DNA from: Microcoleus sp. LEGE 07076
GTDB taxonomy: Bacteria; Cyanobacteriota; Cyanobacteriia; Cyanobacteriales; Microcoleaceae
Length of the DNA stretch: 46,904 bases
Assembly: GCF_015207455.1 (NCBI RefSeq)
Contig: NZ_JADEWV010000026.1
Coordinates: 1 to 46,904, forward strand
Direction: 5' to 3'
Under the pieces are notes generated by a model that was not told the origin of the DNA, searched no databases, and saw only the letters and a program-made list of their open reading frames with translations. A program made the translations under genes and the position numbers. This document shows, piece after piece, positions 8,297 through 17,529 of the stretch; position 1 is the stretch's first letter; every line of letters begins with the position of its first letter.

Positions 8297-9055
8297 GTGG
8301 CGCTTCCTTTGTTAAATTACGCCCCCAAAAGCCAAAACCAGCGCGTTGCTGGTTATGAAATTGGGGGCGACGAGCAGCCCAGAGTTTTCACAACTGAAAA
8401 TGTGCTCTCGTCTGGAGACATGGAAAATTTGATTTGGGCTGGATATCGCCAGATTTACAGCGAACACCAAATCCTCAAGAGCAACCGCCAAAAGTTTTTG
8501 GAGTCGCAACTGAAGTTCGGCCAGATTACGGTGCGGGATTTTATTCGCGGTTTGGCGACTTCGGCTCCTTTCATGGAGCGGAATTATCAAACTAACAGCA
8601 ACTACCGATTTGTCGAAATGTGCGTGCAGCGCATTTTGGGCCGGGATGTTTACAGCGAGCGCGAAAAGATTGCTTGGTCGATCGTGGTAGCCACTAAGGG
8701 GCCTCAAGGGTTTATTGACGATCTGGTCAATAGCGATGAGTACCTGGAAAAGTTCGGCTACGATACAGTACCTTACCAGCAGCGCCGGATTTTGCCTCAG
8801 CGTGTTGGAGGAGAAACTCCTTTCAACTTGAAGACGCCCCGCTACGGTGAGTACCACCGCTCGCAGCTCGGCTTCCCGCAAATTATCTGGCAGACAAGTG
8901 TCCGCCGTTTTGTTCCTCAAGAACAGCAGCCGAAGGCTGGCGATCCGTCGAACTATTTGGGTATGGCGCGCAATATGCCCATGCCTGCTACTCCGCCGCA
9001 GCGCGTGCCACTGGCCAATATCAATATCGACACGATGGTTCCTTACCGTCGGTAA
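8297..9055 (+). CDS. cpcG: CpcG, phycobilisome rod-core linker polypeptide
   Basis: The 252-residue product begins [16 protein letters not shown] and contains the Pfam phycobilisome-linker domain at about 15-180, including [39 protein letters not shown] and [17 protein letters not shown]. The C-terminal ~70 residues are the CpcG-specific core-attaching tail. The length is typical of rod-core linkers joining phycocyanin rods to the allophycocyanin core. The start is a GTG, with GGAG at 8284-8287 about nine bases upstream, and the N-terminus matches the family. It may share a transcript with cpcS, although 262 bp of repeats intervene. Confidence 0.92.
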   Translation: MALPLLNYAPKSQNQRVAGYEIGGDEQPRVFTTENVLSSGDMENLIWAGYRQIYSEHQILKSNRQKFLESQLKFGQITVRDFIRGLATSAPFMERNYQTNSNYRFVEMCVQRILGRDVYSEREKIAWSIVVATKGPQGFIDDLVNSDEYLEKFGYDTVPYQQRRILPQRVGGETPFNLKTPRYGEYHRSQLGFPQIIWQTSVRRFVPQEQQPKAGDPSNYLGMARNMPMPATPPQRVPLANINIDTMVPYRR

Positions 9056-9189
9056 TTGATGCTGCTTGGTATTATTGTTTGTGTCGGGCGATCGACTTTT
9101 AGTTTGAGAAAATTTTGAGTTTTGAGTTTTGAGGTTTGAGTTTTGCAGTAAACTTGGAATCCAAAACTCAGGACTCATAATTTTTTGTG

Positions 9190-9284
9190 TGCTAAGCGAA
9201 CCTGATATTAAAGGTTCGTAGTCAGGACTTTAGTCCTTTTTTCTAAATAAAAAAAGAAAAAACTAAAGTCCTGACTACAAACGG
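9190..9284. repeat. 95-bp palindromic repeat, copy 1
   Basis: The unit runs from TGCTAAGCGAACC to CTACAAACGG and contains a long palindrome, GTAGTCAGGACTTTAGTCC against its complement around an A/T-rich loop. The second copy (9323-9417) is the same length and, by eye, identical. Confidence 0.85.
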
Positions 9285-9322
9285 TGCCAATCGCCTCTAT
9301 TGATTCTCCCGAGATTGGATGC

Positions 9323-9417
9323 TGCTAAGCGAACCTGATATTAAAGGTTCGTAGTCAGGACTTTAGTCCTTTTTTCTAAATAAAAAAAGAAAAAACTAAA
9401 GTCCTGACTACAAACGG
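9323..9417. repeat. 95-bp palindromic repeat, copy 2, overlapping a gene end
   Basis: This copy matches 9190-9284 over its full 95 bp. Its last ten bases (9408-9417) contain the stop codon and final codons of the pseudouridine synthase gene on the minus strand. Confidence 0.85.
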
Positions 9418-10367
9418 CGCAGGCGCAATATTTTTAACAAGGTGTTGAATTGATCGGGTAAAGGTGCGATCGCCTCAATCAACTCTCCTGTCACCGGATG
9501 CTGCAATGTCAGCCGCCATGCGTGGAGGGCTTGTCCGGTCAAATTGACTCCTATAGAACGGTTGGAACTGTAAACTGGGTCGCCGACAATCGGATGTTTG
9601 ATCTCCGCTGTATGCACGCGAATTTGATGGGTGCGGCCTGTTTCTAATTGATAGTGGATTAAGCAATAGTTGCCGAGTCTTTCTTGAATTTTCCAGTGAG
9701 TAATTGCGGGGCGGCCGCCTTTTTCTTCTGCTACTACTGCCATTTTTTTGCGGTCTGTGGGATGGCGACCAATTGGTAAATCTATTGTACCTGTTTCGAT
9801 ACTGGGAACGCCGTAAACTACGCCTAAATATTCGCGGCGGGCGGTTTTGGTTTTCAGTTGGGCTTGCAGGTGTTGGTGGGCAACATCGGTTTTGGCGATC
9901 GCGATCGCACCTGTGGTATCTTTGTCCAATCTGTGGACGATTCCCGGCCGCTGAACTCCGCCGATTGCTGCTAGGGGACAATGGGCTAAAAGCGCGTTAA
10001 CTAATGTGCCGTCTGGATGTCCGGCGGCGGGGTGGACTACTAATCCGGCGGGTTTGTTGATGATAATTAATGCCTCATCTTCGTAGAGGATATCCAGGGG
10101 AATTGCTTGGGGCTGTAAGGATGTGGGCTGGGTTTCGGGTAAGGTGAGGTGAATGCGATCGCCCGTTTTTACTGATATTTTTTTCGACGTACAAGTTGCG
10201 TCGTTGACTTTGACATTGCCTTGTGCTATGAGGGTTTGCACGCGCGATCTCGATAAGTCTGGTATCTGGTTTGACAGCCAAATATCTAATCGCTGAGTGA
10301 CATTACTATGGTTAAATTCCTCTGTATTTTCTACTGTATACATTTCTTTAGTATTTATTTCTATCAT
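9408..10367 (-). CDS. RluA/RluD-family RNA pseudouridine synthase
   Basis: The 319-residue product has an N-terminal S4 RNA-binding domain (about 25-85: RLDIWLSNQIPDLSRSRVQTL) and a pseudouridine synthase domain with the catalytic motif GIVHRLDKDTTG, the nucleophile being Asp148. LYEDEALIIINKPAGLVVHP and YQLETGRTHQIRVH are the other conserved family blocks. It isomerises uridines in rRNA (RluD-like by architecture); the exact sites are not predictable. The ATG at 10367 is used here; a second ATG eight codons later would also keep the S4 domain. The last codons and stop lie inside a dispersed 95-bp repeat, so the C-terminus may be altered compared with relatives. Confidence 0.87.
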   Translation of the reverse strand: MIEINTKEMYTVENTEEFNHSNVTQRLDIWLSNQIPDLSRSRVQTLIAQGNVKVNDATCTSKKISVKTGDRIHLTLPETQPTSLQPQAIPLDILYEDEALIIINKPAGLVVHPAAGHPDGTLVNALLAHCPLAAIGGVQRPGIVHRLDKDTTGAIAIAKTDVAHQHLQAQLKTKTARREYLGVVYGVPSIETGTIDLPIGRHPTDRKKMAVVAEEKGGRPAITHWKIQERLGNYCLIHYQLETGRTHQIRVHTAEIKHPIVGDPVYSSNRSIGVNLTGQALHAWRLTLQHPVTGELIEAIAPLPDQFNTLLKILRLRRL

Positions 10368-10433
10368 TTAGTTTATTTGTAATTTGTAATTTGTAATCGG
10401 TAATCGGTCGTCGATATATAATTATACCTTAAG

Positions 10434-10542
10434 GTGCGTCGCTATTAGATTGTCGATTTTTCTGGGGAATTTTTGATGGCGACGCACTCTACGGCTACTA
10501 CGGCTACTTTCTTTCATATTTCTTAGTCCGCGGAGGCGGACT
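10434..10542. repeat. Intergenic palindromes between recQ and the pseudouridine synthase gene
   Basis: GTGCGTCGC at 10434-10442 is repeated in reverse complement at 10479-10487. A compact palindrome, AGTCCGCGGAGGCGGACT, occupies 10525-10542. Both are dispersed cyanobacterial repeat types. The second follows the recQ stop on the minus strand and could help end or stabilise its transcript. Confidence 0.5.
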
Positions 10543-10584
10543 TTGTTTGACAAGGAGCGGTTTCAACCGCCGAGTTATCTAGAA

Positions 10585-12036
10585 TTACCGACAATTATCG
10601 CAGTGGCCGCAGCGCATAGATGTAGCTTCCTTGGTAAAGCCAAAAGCTTGCAGCAAAAATTGCCATCTACACTGTCGGTGTTTGAGATATTTTGCCATTT
10701 CTGCGGCGGCGGTAAAGTTTTGTTTGGTGCCTTTTTGTGGTGCGGATTTGTCGATGATCGCATAATTGAAAGGATCTGACCATCTTAACTGTCCGCTGCT
10801 GTGCAAGATGGAAAGGGATCTCGCACTTTGGGGAAATTCCCGCCCCACAGCATCTACATCGCCCTTAGCTGGGAGTTGTTTCGCCAACTGCTGCGCTTCT
10901 CGAAATTGCGATCGTAATTTGTCTTGAAAAAATTGTGCTCTTTGTTTGTCATCGGGATAAAGCAAACCCGTAGGTTCGCTAATCAACGTCAGGGCGATCG
11001 ATGATTTACCGTCCCGTCCGCCTCTACCTATTTCCTGAATGTATTCCGATAATAGCAAAGGTGCTTGAAAATGAACAACCCAGCGCACATCAGGCTTGTT
11101 AATTCCCATCCCGAAAGCACAGGTACAAATCACAAACTTAATATCTCCATTCAGCCAAGCTGTTTCGATTTTTCGCCGCGATTCTGGACTTAAGCCTGCA
11201 TGATATGCTGCTGTTTCATAACCTGCATCTTCCAACAAAACCGCCAAGTTTTCGCTATCTTTTCTAGTGCGGACGTAGACTAAACCTGCTTGTTTTGGTC
11301 GAGCTTTGATAAAATTAAATAATTGCTGTTTGCGTCCTCTCGGAGTCCAAACTGTTTGCACTTGCAGGTGTAAGTTAGAACGGTAAGGACTTAGCAAAAA
11401 TGCTTCTGGTTTTTGCAGTTGTAAAACATTTTTGATTGTTTTTTGTGCTGACGGGTTGGCGGTAGCGGTGAAAGCTGCGATCGCAATTTTACTACCTTCC
11501 GGCTTAGATTTTAACAAAGTCGGCCGTACTGTTCCCAAACGGCGGTAAGCGGGTCGAAAAGTATCGCCCCATTGGACTAAACAGTGAGCTTCATCTAATA
11601 TTAAACCGTTGATTGGTATGTGCGGCTGACTGATAATTGCCCAAACAGGTTTGCTGAGTAATGTTTCGGGAGACAGATACAGCAATCTCAACTTATTTTG
11701 TTGCAGCGATTGCATAGTTTGTTGGCGTTGCTGCGCTGATAATTGACTGTGGAGGAGGGCAGCCGGGAGATTGAGTTCGCGCAATTCTTGCACTTGATTT
11801 TCCATCAGTGCGACTAACGGCGAAATCACCAAAGTTAAGCCTGTTTCTAACAAAGCTGGCAGTTGAAAGCAGATTGATTTGCCGCCACCTGTCGGCATAA
11901 TTATCATTGTATCTTTCCCGGCTAACAAACTGCTAACGATTTCTGCTTGGGGCGGCCGAAAGTCGTCGTATCCCCAGATTTCTTTGAAGGCGGCGCGGGC
12001 TTGATTTAATAATGTTGGTTCTGGTTGGTATTTCAT
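10585..12036 (-). CDS. recQ: RecQ-family ATP-dependent DNA helicase (short form, no HRDC)
   Basis: The 483-residue product carries the superfamily 2 motifs in order: MPTGGGKS (Walker A, ~47-54), DEAHCLVQWG (motif II, ~148-157), FTATANPS (motif III), YVRTRKDSE (motif IV), CAFGMGINKPDVRWVVH (motif V) and QEIGRGGRDG (motif VI). The C-terminal RecQ zinc region ends CGHCDNC. It unwinds DNA 3' to 5' in recombination and repair. It lacks winged-helix/HRDC extensions, as do several cyanobacterial RecQ proteins. An upstream in-frame ATG (12096) lies inside a tandem palindromic repeat, so the ATG at 12036, just before KYQPEP, is preferred. Confidence 0.87.
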   Translation of the reverse strand: MKYQPEPTLLNQARAAFKEIWGYDDFRPPQAEIVSSLLAGKDTMIIMPTGGGKSICFQLPALLETGLTLVISPLVALMENQVQELRELNLPAALLHSQLSAQQRQQTMQSLQQNKLRLLYLSPETLLSKPVWAIISQPHIPINGLILDEAHCLVQWGDTFRPAYRRLGTVRPTLLKSKPEGSKIAIAAFTATANPSAQKTIKNVLQLQKPEAFLLSPYRSNLHLQVQTVWTPRGRKQQLFNFIKARPKQAGLVYVRTRKDSENLAVLLEDAGYETAAYHAGLSPESRRKIETAWLNGDIKFVICTCAFGMGINKPDVRWVVHFQAPLLLSEYIQEIGRGGRDGKSSIALTLISEPTGLLYPDDKQRAQFFQDKLRSQFREAQQLAKQLPAKGDVDAVGREFPQSARSLSILHSSGQLRWSDPFNYAIIDKSAPQKGTKQNFTAAAEMAKYLKHRQCRWQFLLQAFGFTKEATSMRCGHCDNCR

Positions 12037-12079
12037 TTGGTTTATTCCCAGATCAGACCTGTCAATTATACCTGAGTCC

Positions 12080-12377
12080 GTAGGGTGCGTCAGCAAAAGT
12101 CCGATCTGTTTTTAGCAAAAATTTTATAACTGACGCACCCTACAATAACTGATTCCGTAGGGTGCGTCAGCAAAAGTCCGATCTGTTTTTAGCAAAAATT
12201 TGATAACTGACGCACCCTACAATAACTGATTCCGTAGGGTGCGTCAGCAAAAGTCCGAGCTGTGTTTAGCAAAGATTTGATAACTGACGCACCCTACAAT
12301 AACTGATTCCGTAGGGTGCGTCAGCAAAAGTCCGAGCTGTGTTTAGCAAAGATTTGATAACTACTGACGCACCCTAC
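12080..12377. repeat. Four tandem copies of a 77-bp palindromic repeat
   Basis: Units begin at 12080, 12157, 12234 and 12311, an exact 77-bp period. Each unit contains GTAGGGTGCGTCAG and its reverse complement CTGACGCACCCTAC around a ~37-nt loop, so four hairpins stand in a row. Copies 1-2 and copies 3-4 share point differences (CCGATCTG versus CCGAGCTG), suggesting stepwise duplication. The array fills most of the divergent space between recQ and the PhyH-type gene. Confidence 0.9.
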
Positions 12378-12457
12378 AATAACTTCAGAGTATGCAAATA
12401 TCGAGCATAATTAGTGTTAATTTAATAACAGTTAATAACTTTACTCAAATTTGAATT

Positions 12458-13267
12458 ATGAACGCAAGCACCTTAAACGAAGTTTTTAGCTATCAGCAAA
12501 AGACTTGCGACATTTCGGATACAGCGGGCGCGGTAGCAGCACTACATGAAGATGGTTTTGCGCTGATTCCCGGTGTGCTAGGCGAGTCGGAAATAACGGC
12601 GGCACGGGAAGCACTCGATCGCCTGCAACCCTTCGGACTCGATGGTAGCAGTTGGAGTGAGTTGAACAAACATTTTAAATGCGTGTTCAATCGCGATCGC
12701 CTGTGGCTTTCATATATCGATCGACCTGGTATCATTGAATTGGCAGAAGCATTGATGGGCAGCGATTGCCACATTATCGGCATGACTGCGTGGAAAAGTG
12801 GCCCCGGTTACGATGGTTGGCGCGTGCAAGTCGATCAGGTGTTTGTCCCAGTACCCGAAAACGTGTTTACCGTTAGCACTTTTCAACTACCTGTCTGGAT
12901 TTGTACAGCCCATTTCTATCTCAGCGACATCACAGAAGACCTCTGTCCTACCTATATTATTCCTGGCAGTCACAAATCTGGTAGAAAGCCCGATCGCAGT
13001 GAAGAAACTTGGAACGGACACTCGCCAGAACCAGTTGTGTGCAAAGCAGGAGACGTGCTGTTTTTTTGCAGTGAAATTTGGCATTCCGGCGGCAGAAATA
13101 CGACAGTCGATGGCAGTCGCTATATGCTGCAAGTGCATTATTCCCATCGCAACATCGCGCAGAAGTTTTCGCCTTGGCCGTGGCAATTCAATCCCGAAAT
13201 TATCGCTACCGCTACAGAAAGACAACTGCGACTTTTAGGCAAACATCCTGAGTCAAACTACGGTTAA
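12458..13267 (+). CDS. Phytanoyl-CoA dioxygenase (PhyH)-family protein, possibly catalytically altered
   Basis: The 269-residue product has the PhyH double-stranded beta-helix layout: DGFALIPGVL (~32-41), the first metal motif region GWRVQVDQVFVPVPE (~120-134), FYLSDITEDLCPTYIIPGSHK (~153-173), and the second metal ligand plus 2-oxoglutarate arginine in IWHSGGRN and SRYMLQVHYSH (His209, Arg221). The expected first ligand motif HxD reads Gln124-Val-Asp126, so the His appears replaced by Gln. Active family members use Fe(II) and 2-oxoglutarate to hydroxylate small molecules. Substrate and activity are unknown, and no biosynthetic neighbours are present. The next upstream feature is the hairpin array at 12080-12377. 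Confidence 0.75.
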   Translation: MNASTLNEVFSYQQKTCDISDTAGAVAALHEDGFALIPGVLGESEITAAREALDRLQPFGLDGSSWSELNKHFKCVFNRDRLWLSYIDRPGIIELAEALMGSDCHIIGMTAWKSGPGYDGWRVQVDQVFVPVPENVFTVSTFQLPVWICTAHFYLSDITEDLCPTYIIPGSHKSGRKPDRSEETWNGHSPEPVVCKAGDVLFFCSEIWHSGGRNTTVDGSRYMLQVHYSHRNIAQKFSPWPWQFNPEIIATATERQLRLLGKHPESNYG

Positions 13268-13269
13268 AA

Positions 13270-13535
13270 TATAGCCTTTCTCAAAAAGATGAGGTATGTC
13301 TGGTAATCAGTAATCGGTAATTGGTAATTGGTAATTGATAATCGATAGTTCCTATAAGCTTTCTGAAGTTTTTGGAGGTAAAGACGCTGTACGTTTGTGT
13401 GTGTTATTCTTAGTGATAGCAGAATTTGGCATACGTTATATTTATGATATAGCGGTTCTCAAAAAGGTGAGATATGCCCTATGCCCTATGCCCACGAGAG
13501 TACCTCATCTTTGTGAGAAAGGCTATAACCGCTAT
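13270..13535. repeat. Dispersed TATAGCSKTTCTC repeats in direct and inverted orientation
   Basis: TATAGCCTTTCTCAAAAAGA at 13270 is repeated as TATAGCGGTTCTCAAAAAGG at 13448 and appears inverted as TTTGTGAGAAAGGCTATA ending near 13527. Short GGTAATTG-type heptamers lie between. The 13268-13803 intergenic region holds only these repeats, HIP-type octamers and AT-rich sequence; a 72-codon frame over them is not a credible gene. Confidence 0.6.
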
Positions 13536-13803
13536 ATGATCAGTTTGGCTTGAGGCGCGATCGACAAATAAACGTGAAATGTCATATTTATTAGATCGGA
13601 TTGCCCAACTCAAAAACTCTCTTCAAATGAATCTGCGTTTGTCTGCCTTACATCTGCGGTTAATCTATCAATCAAAAATGTATGCAATTAAACTCTATTT
13701 TAGATTTTGAGTTTTGGATTTGAGACGATCGTCAATTCTAGATCCCTGCGAATCCCCGAATATCTTCAGCAATCCCAATCCAAAATCCCAAATCTAAAAT
13801 CGC

Positions 13804-14184
13804 CTAAGATTGACCGTCTCGGCGGCCGAGTTCGTAAACGCCGCAGCCAATACAGGCGATCGTCCCCATAGATACCGCCCAACTGGTACCCAACGACAAT
13901 TCGACGCCCCAATTGCACAATCCGCCCACAATTAAAAAGGGCAGAATACTCAGCAGGGAAGCATAAAAAGTATTTTGAGCTTCTCGCGCTTGGCGGGTTC
14001 TCTCAAACTCCGCTTCCGAGGTATAGAGGGATCTTTCGGCAAAATTCATCCAGCGGTTGAGTTGCAGGATTACCCATTCTGTGAGGGGCGAGAGACCCCA
14101 GTACAGGGCTAAAGACCACAATGACGCGCCGGCGATCGCAGTTGCATCTATGGCAAAACTAAAAGGGAAAATTTCAGTAAGCAT
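13804..14184 (-). CDS. Conserved small membrane protein, function unknown
   Basis: The 126-residue product has three likely hydrophobic segments (about 12-32, 73-90 and 95-115) and a polar, charged middle stretch (residues ~45-70, NFAERSLYTSEAEFERTRQA). I do not recognise a characterised family. Composition and codon use look like neighbouring genes. The ATG at 14184 is the only reasonable start. It diverges from the M23 peptidase gene at 14483. Confidence 0.6.
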   Translation of the reverse strand: MLTEIFPFSFAIDATAIAGASLWSLALYWGLSPLTEWVILQLNRWMNFAERSLYTSEAEFERTRQAREAQNTFYASLLSILPFLIVGGLCNWGVELSLGTSWAVSMGTIACIGCGVYELGRRDGQS

Positions 14185-14336
14185 TGCTGATGTGTGTTAT
14201 AAATTTGAGATTTCAGAAAGCATCCAAAATCCCGGACTAAACTATAGTGTCAAACAAAAGCTCGATCGAATTCAACCGCACGACAAATTTCTCAGTCCAA
14301 CGACTTTCGGTTCCCTAGCATATTTAACCTGAACGC

Positions 14337-14364
14337 TTGACACCAGTTCTGTATGCAGTAAGAT
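14337..14364 (+). promoter_or_regulatory. Predicted promoter of the M23 peptidase gene
   Basis: A perfect TTGACA at 14337-14342 is followed after 16 nt by TAAGAT at 14359-14364. Transcription would start near 14371, giving a leader of about 112 nt before the GTG start at 14483. Confidence 0.4.
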
Positions 14365-14482
14365 ACACGTTGGTTAACTGATTCGCTACTGGGCAAAGCA
14401 CGCGAGGCAATCTTGCAGCGAATTGGCACAACAGACAACGCAGATTCGCAAATACATTAAACTTTCAGGAGTTAAATAAATC

Positions 14483-15091
14483 GTGCAAGACTCTACAATA
14501 CCGAGAGTGGCCAAACGCTTTTTTCGCCCCAAATCGCTGCTGCTGGTAGCAGCTTCCATCGGCATTGGTTTACTTGGTATGGGGTGGCGGCAGGAGTTAG
14601 TGCGGGCTCAGCAAGCTTCGCCAACCAAAATCGCTACGGGTAATTTGTGGCAAGAAGCTTCTTTCCCTGTCGAAAATTTTGAAGCCTACAGTTCTCCGTT
14701 CGGTCCCCGCGGCGGCGATTTTCATTACGGTTTGGACATGGCGGCCCCGGAAGGCAGCTATATCCGCAATTGGTGGGGGGGTCAAGTGGTGGAAGTTTGG
14801 GAAGATGGCAGGTGCGGCACTGGTATGGTAGTGCGATCGGGAGATTGGGAACACATCTACTGTCACCTCAGAGGTAGAGTAGAAAAAGTTAACGGCGGGC
14901 GCTATTATGTCGATCGCGAAGGCGGCCTGCAAATTTGGCAGGGTCAAACGGTGCCGGCGGGTGCGAGAATTGCCAGAGTGGGAATGACAGGGCGCACGAG
15001 TGGGCCTCACTTGCACTGGGGATTGAAGTACGGCGGCCGCTGGGTAGACCCGGCTTTGGTATTGCGGGAAATGTATTCGCAACAATCTTAA
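14483..15091 (+). CDS. M23-family (LytM-like) metallopeptidase, secreted or membrane-anchored
   Basis: The 202-residue product has a basic N-terminus and a hydrophobic segment at 18-35 (signal peptide or anchor), then an M23 domain. Zinc ligands are visible as HYGLD (His81, Asp85) and HLHWG (His176, His178), with SPFGPRGG before the first. Family members cut peptidoglycan cross-links or act on cell-wall peptides. The start is GTG, with AGGAG at 14467-14471 eleven bases upstream. The protein has only the M23 domain, without LysM or coiled-coil regions. A predicted promoter lies at 14337-14364. Confidence 0.82.
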   Translation: MQDSTIPRVAKRFFRPKSLLLVAASIGIGLLGMGWRQELVRAQQASPTKIATGNLWQEASFPVENFEAYSSPFGPRGGDFHYGLDMAAPEGSYIRNWWGGQVVEVWEDGRCGTGMVVRSGDWEHIYCHLRGRVEKVNGGRYYVDREGGLQIWQGQTVPAGARIARVGMTGRTSGPHLHWGLKYGGRWVDPALVLREMYSQQS

Positions 15092-15440
15092 TTAGTCATT
15101 AGTCAGCAGTCATCAGTCAGTAGTCAGTAGTCATTAGTTAAGATAAAGAGTCATTGGTCATTAGTCATCAGTCATTAGTGATTAGTTAGCAGTCTTTTTT
15201 TTTGTTAGCAGTAAGGAATGCAAGTTCTTGTCCTTATTTGTCAAAGCAGTAAGCTGCTTCAGGCGAACCCTAAAAGTAGAGTCTGTGCATAATTCCTACT
15301 TCGTTAACTAATGACTAATCACTAATCACCAATGACTGATGACTAATGACTCTTTACATTAACTGCTGACTAATGACCAATGACTAATGACTCTTTACCT
15401 ACTGCCATTTGCCAACTGCCAACTAACAACTGTCAACTGA
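15092..15440. repeat. Heptamer STRR region (GTCATTA/GTCAGTA and complements)
   Basis: This 353-bp gap between two convergent genes consists largely of seven-base units such as AGTCATT, AGTCAGT, ACTAATG and CCAACTG. Units are in forward orientation on the left (15098-15195) and inverted on the right (15299-15440), so the region could fold into a large imperfect hairpin. No gene is present. Confidence 0.75.
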
Positions 15441-15444
15441 CTAT

Positions 15445-17385
15445 TTACGTTGGAGCTAACTCTTTTTTGGTCAACTCGGTGTATCGAGCGACAATTTTGC
15501 GGAATTGGTCTCCGTCGATCGTTTCTTCATCCAACAGCACTTCCACAAGTTTGTCTACCAAAGCGCGGTTTTCGCGGATAATCCGGCGAGCTTCTTCGTA
15601 GCAGTGAAAGGCAATCTCCCGGACTTGCCGATCGATCTTGATTGCCATTTCTTCAGAATACTCGGCTCGCGAATTCCAGCTTTGACCCAAAAACACCTCA
15701 TTGTTCGGACTTTCCAAAGCCACAGGCCCCAAATCCGACATCCCGTAAAGCGTTACCATCTCCCTAGCGAGACTGCTGACTTGTCTGATATCGCTGCTGG
15801 CACCCTTGGTTACTTCGGCATCGCCGTAAATTTCAGCCTCCGCAGCCCGTCCCCCCAAAGCTACTGTAATCCGGCTTAACAGCCAAGCCCGACTTGTCAA
15901 ACCTTCGCTGTCGATCATTTCGTCGTCGTACACAAAGTTAGCAAAGCCTCCGATGCCGCCCGAACGGGGAATAATCGTTACTTTTTCCAGCGGATCGGCA
16001 TTTTTGAGCATGGTCGCGACTAGGGCGTGTCCGATTTCGTGGTATGCTATGAGCCACTTTTTCTTGCTGTCGAGCAGCGGGTTGAGCGTCAGCCCGATCG
16101 TGATCCGGTCGATCGCATCGTTAACTTCTAAGTTACCAATCGTGTCTTTGCGCCGTCGGGCGGTGAGAATTGCCGCTTCGTTGAGCAAGTTTGCCAAGTC
16201 AGCGCCGGAAAAGCCGGGGGTGCGGCGGGCGATCGTGTCTAGAGCAACTTCTGCGTCGAGTTTTTTGTTGCGCGCGTGAACTTGCAAAATTCCCAAACGT
16301 CCTTTGTAGCTGGGTAAATCTACCGTTACTTGTCGATCGAACCTGCCGGGCCGCAGCAGGGCAGTATCGAGCACGTCAGGGCGGTTAGTAGCTGCAATCA
16401 CAATCACCCCGCTGTTACCCTCAAAGCCGTCCATTTCTGTCAGCAACTGGTTGAGAGTTTGTTCGCGTTCGTCATTTCCACCGCCGATACCGGCGCCGCG
16501 CTGCCTTCCTACCGCGTCTATTTCATCGATAAAGACGATGCAGGGGGCATTTTCTTTAGCTTTTTTGAACAAGTCGCGGACGCGGGAAGCGCCGACTCCG
16601 ACGAACATTTCGACAAATTCCGAACCGGAGATGCTGAAGAATGGGACGGCTGCTTCGCCTGCGATGGCTTTTGCCAACATTGTTTTACCGGTTCCCGGAG
16701 GCCCGATCAACAAAACTCCTCTGGGAATTTTGGCACCGATAGCGTTAAAGCGTTCGGGTTTTTTGAGGAAGGTTACGACTTCTTGCAGTTCTTCTTTGGC
16801 TTCTTCTATCCCTGCTACGTCGTCGAACATCACGCCGGTTTTGGCTTCCATTTGGAAACGGGCTCGGGATTTGCCGAAGTTCATGGCATTTCCTTGCGAT
16901 TGGGTCGATCGGCGCAGGATAGCCATCAACACTGCCAACACTGCAAAAATCACTAGCAAGTTTACTACTAAACTGACTGCCGCGGCATTGTCGGCTGTTT
17001 GTTTGACTTCAAAGTCAATCTTTTTGGCGCGGATTTGCGAGTAAAGTTCTCGGTTGTTGTAATCGAACAGGGTAACAGTTTGGGTTCGATCGGTTTTTTG
17101 ATCTTTTAGCTTAACTTTGGCACTTCTTTGAGTTTCGTCTATTTCGATTTTACTGACTTGCCCTTTGTCTATGTTTTCGATGAGTTTGCTGTAACTCATG
17201 GTGTTGTTTGGTGCGCTGTCGGCAAAAACCGGGGTCGAGAGCAATATTCCTTGAGAAATCACCAAACTGCCCAGGATTCGCCAAAGATTCCGTGCGGGCA
17301 TTGATTTTTTAGGATTCTGCTGGCTCGATTTGTCTTTGTTTACAGCTAGAGGCCCCAGCCATGCGTGTTTCCAAGAATTTTTCAT
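15445..17385 (-). CDS. ftsH: FtsH, membrane-bound ATP-dependent zinc metalloprotease
   Basis: The 646-residue product has the FtsH plan: two membrane segments (about 38-56 and 137-157) around an ~80-residue lumenal/periplasmic domain, an AAA+ domain with GPPGTGKT (228-235), [15 protein letters not shown] (Walker B) and the second region of homology ([20 protein letters not shown]), then the protease domain with zinc motif HEIGH (449-453). FtsH forms hexamers that extract and degrade membrane proteins, including damaged photosystem II subunits in cyanobacteria. Several paralogues are normal in this phylum, and the extended basic N-terminus makes the paralogue uncertain. The ATG at 17385 is preferred over an upstream TTG. 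Confidence 0.93.
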   Translation of the reverse strand: MKNSWKHAWLGPLAVNKDKSSQQNPKKSMPARNLWRILGSLVISQGILLSTPVFADSAPNNTMSYSKLIENIDKGQVSKIEIDETQRSAKVKLKDQKTDRTQTVTLFDYNNRELYSQIRAKKIDFEVKQTADNAAAVSLVVNLLVIFAVLAVLMAILRRSTQSQGNAMNFGKSRARFQMEAKTGVMFDDVAGIEEAKEELQEVVTFLKKPERFNAIGAKIPRGVLLIGPPGTGKTMLAKAIAGEAAVPFFSISGSEFVEMFVGVGASRVRDLFKKAKENAPCIVFIDEIDAVGRQRGAGIGGGNDEREQTLNQLLTEMDGFEGNSGVIVIAATNRPDVLDTALLRPGRFDRQVTVDLPSYKGRLGILQVHARNKKLDAEVALDTIARRTPGFSGADLANLLNEAAILTARRRKDTIGNLEVNDAIDRITIGLTLNPLLDSKKKWLIAYHEIGHALVATMLKNADPLEKVTIIPRSGGIGGFANFVYDDEMIDSEGLTSRAWLLSRITVALGGRAAEAEIYGDAEVTKGASSDIRQVSSLAREMVTLYGMSDLGPVALESPNNEVFLGQSWNSRAEYSEEMAIKIDRQVREIAFHCYEEARRIIRENRALVDKLVEVLLDEETIDGDQFRKIVARYTELTKKELAPT

Positions 17386-17529
17386 ATTGCTTTTTTGCCC
17401 GAGGTTGAAGACTGCCAAGATTGACTGCTTGTGGTTTGCTACGTTCGTTTATTTTAACAAGATGCCGGGTGTTGGATGGGTTGATCTCTGGCTGGGATCT
17501 CAACAGGCCACTCGAGATAGTCCGTAAAA

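Noticed and set aside
8312-9178. A 288-codon minus-strand frame opposite cpcG
   Set aside because: It is antisense to a well-recognised linker gene and has no family features.
13335-13553. A 72-codon frame after the PhyH-type gene
   Set aside because: It spans dispersed TATAGC repeats and contains ATGCCCTATGCCC repeat sequence; there is no ribosome-binding site.
15505-17044. Several plus-strand frames of 65-208 codons across the ftsH region
   Set aside because: All are antisense shadows of ftsH, whose AAA+ and zinc motifs are unambiguous.
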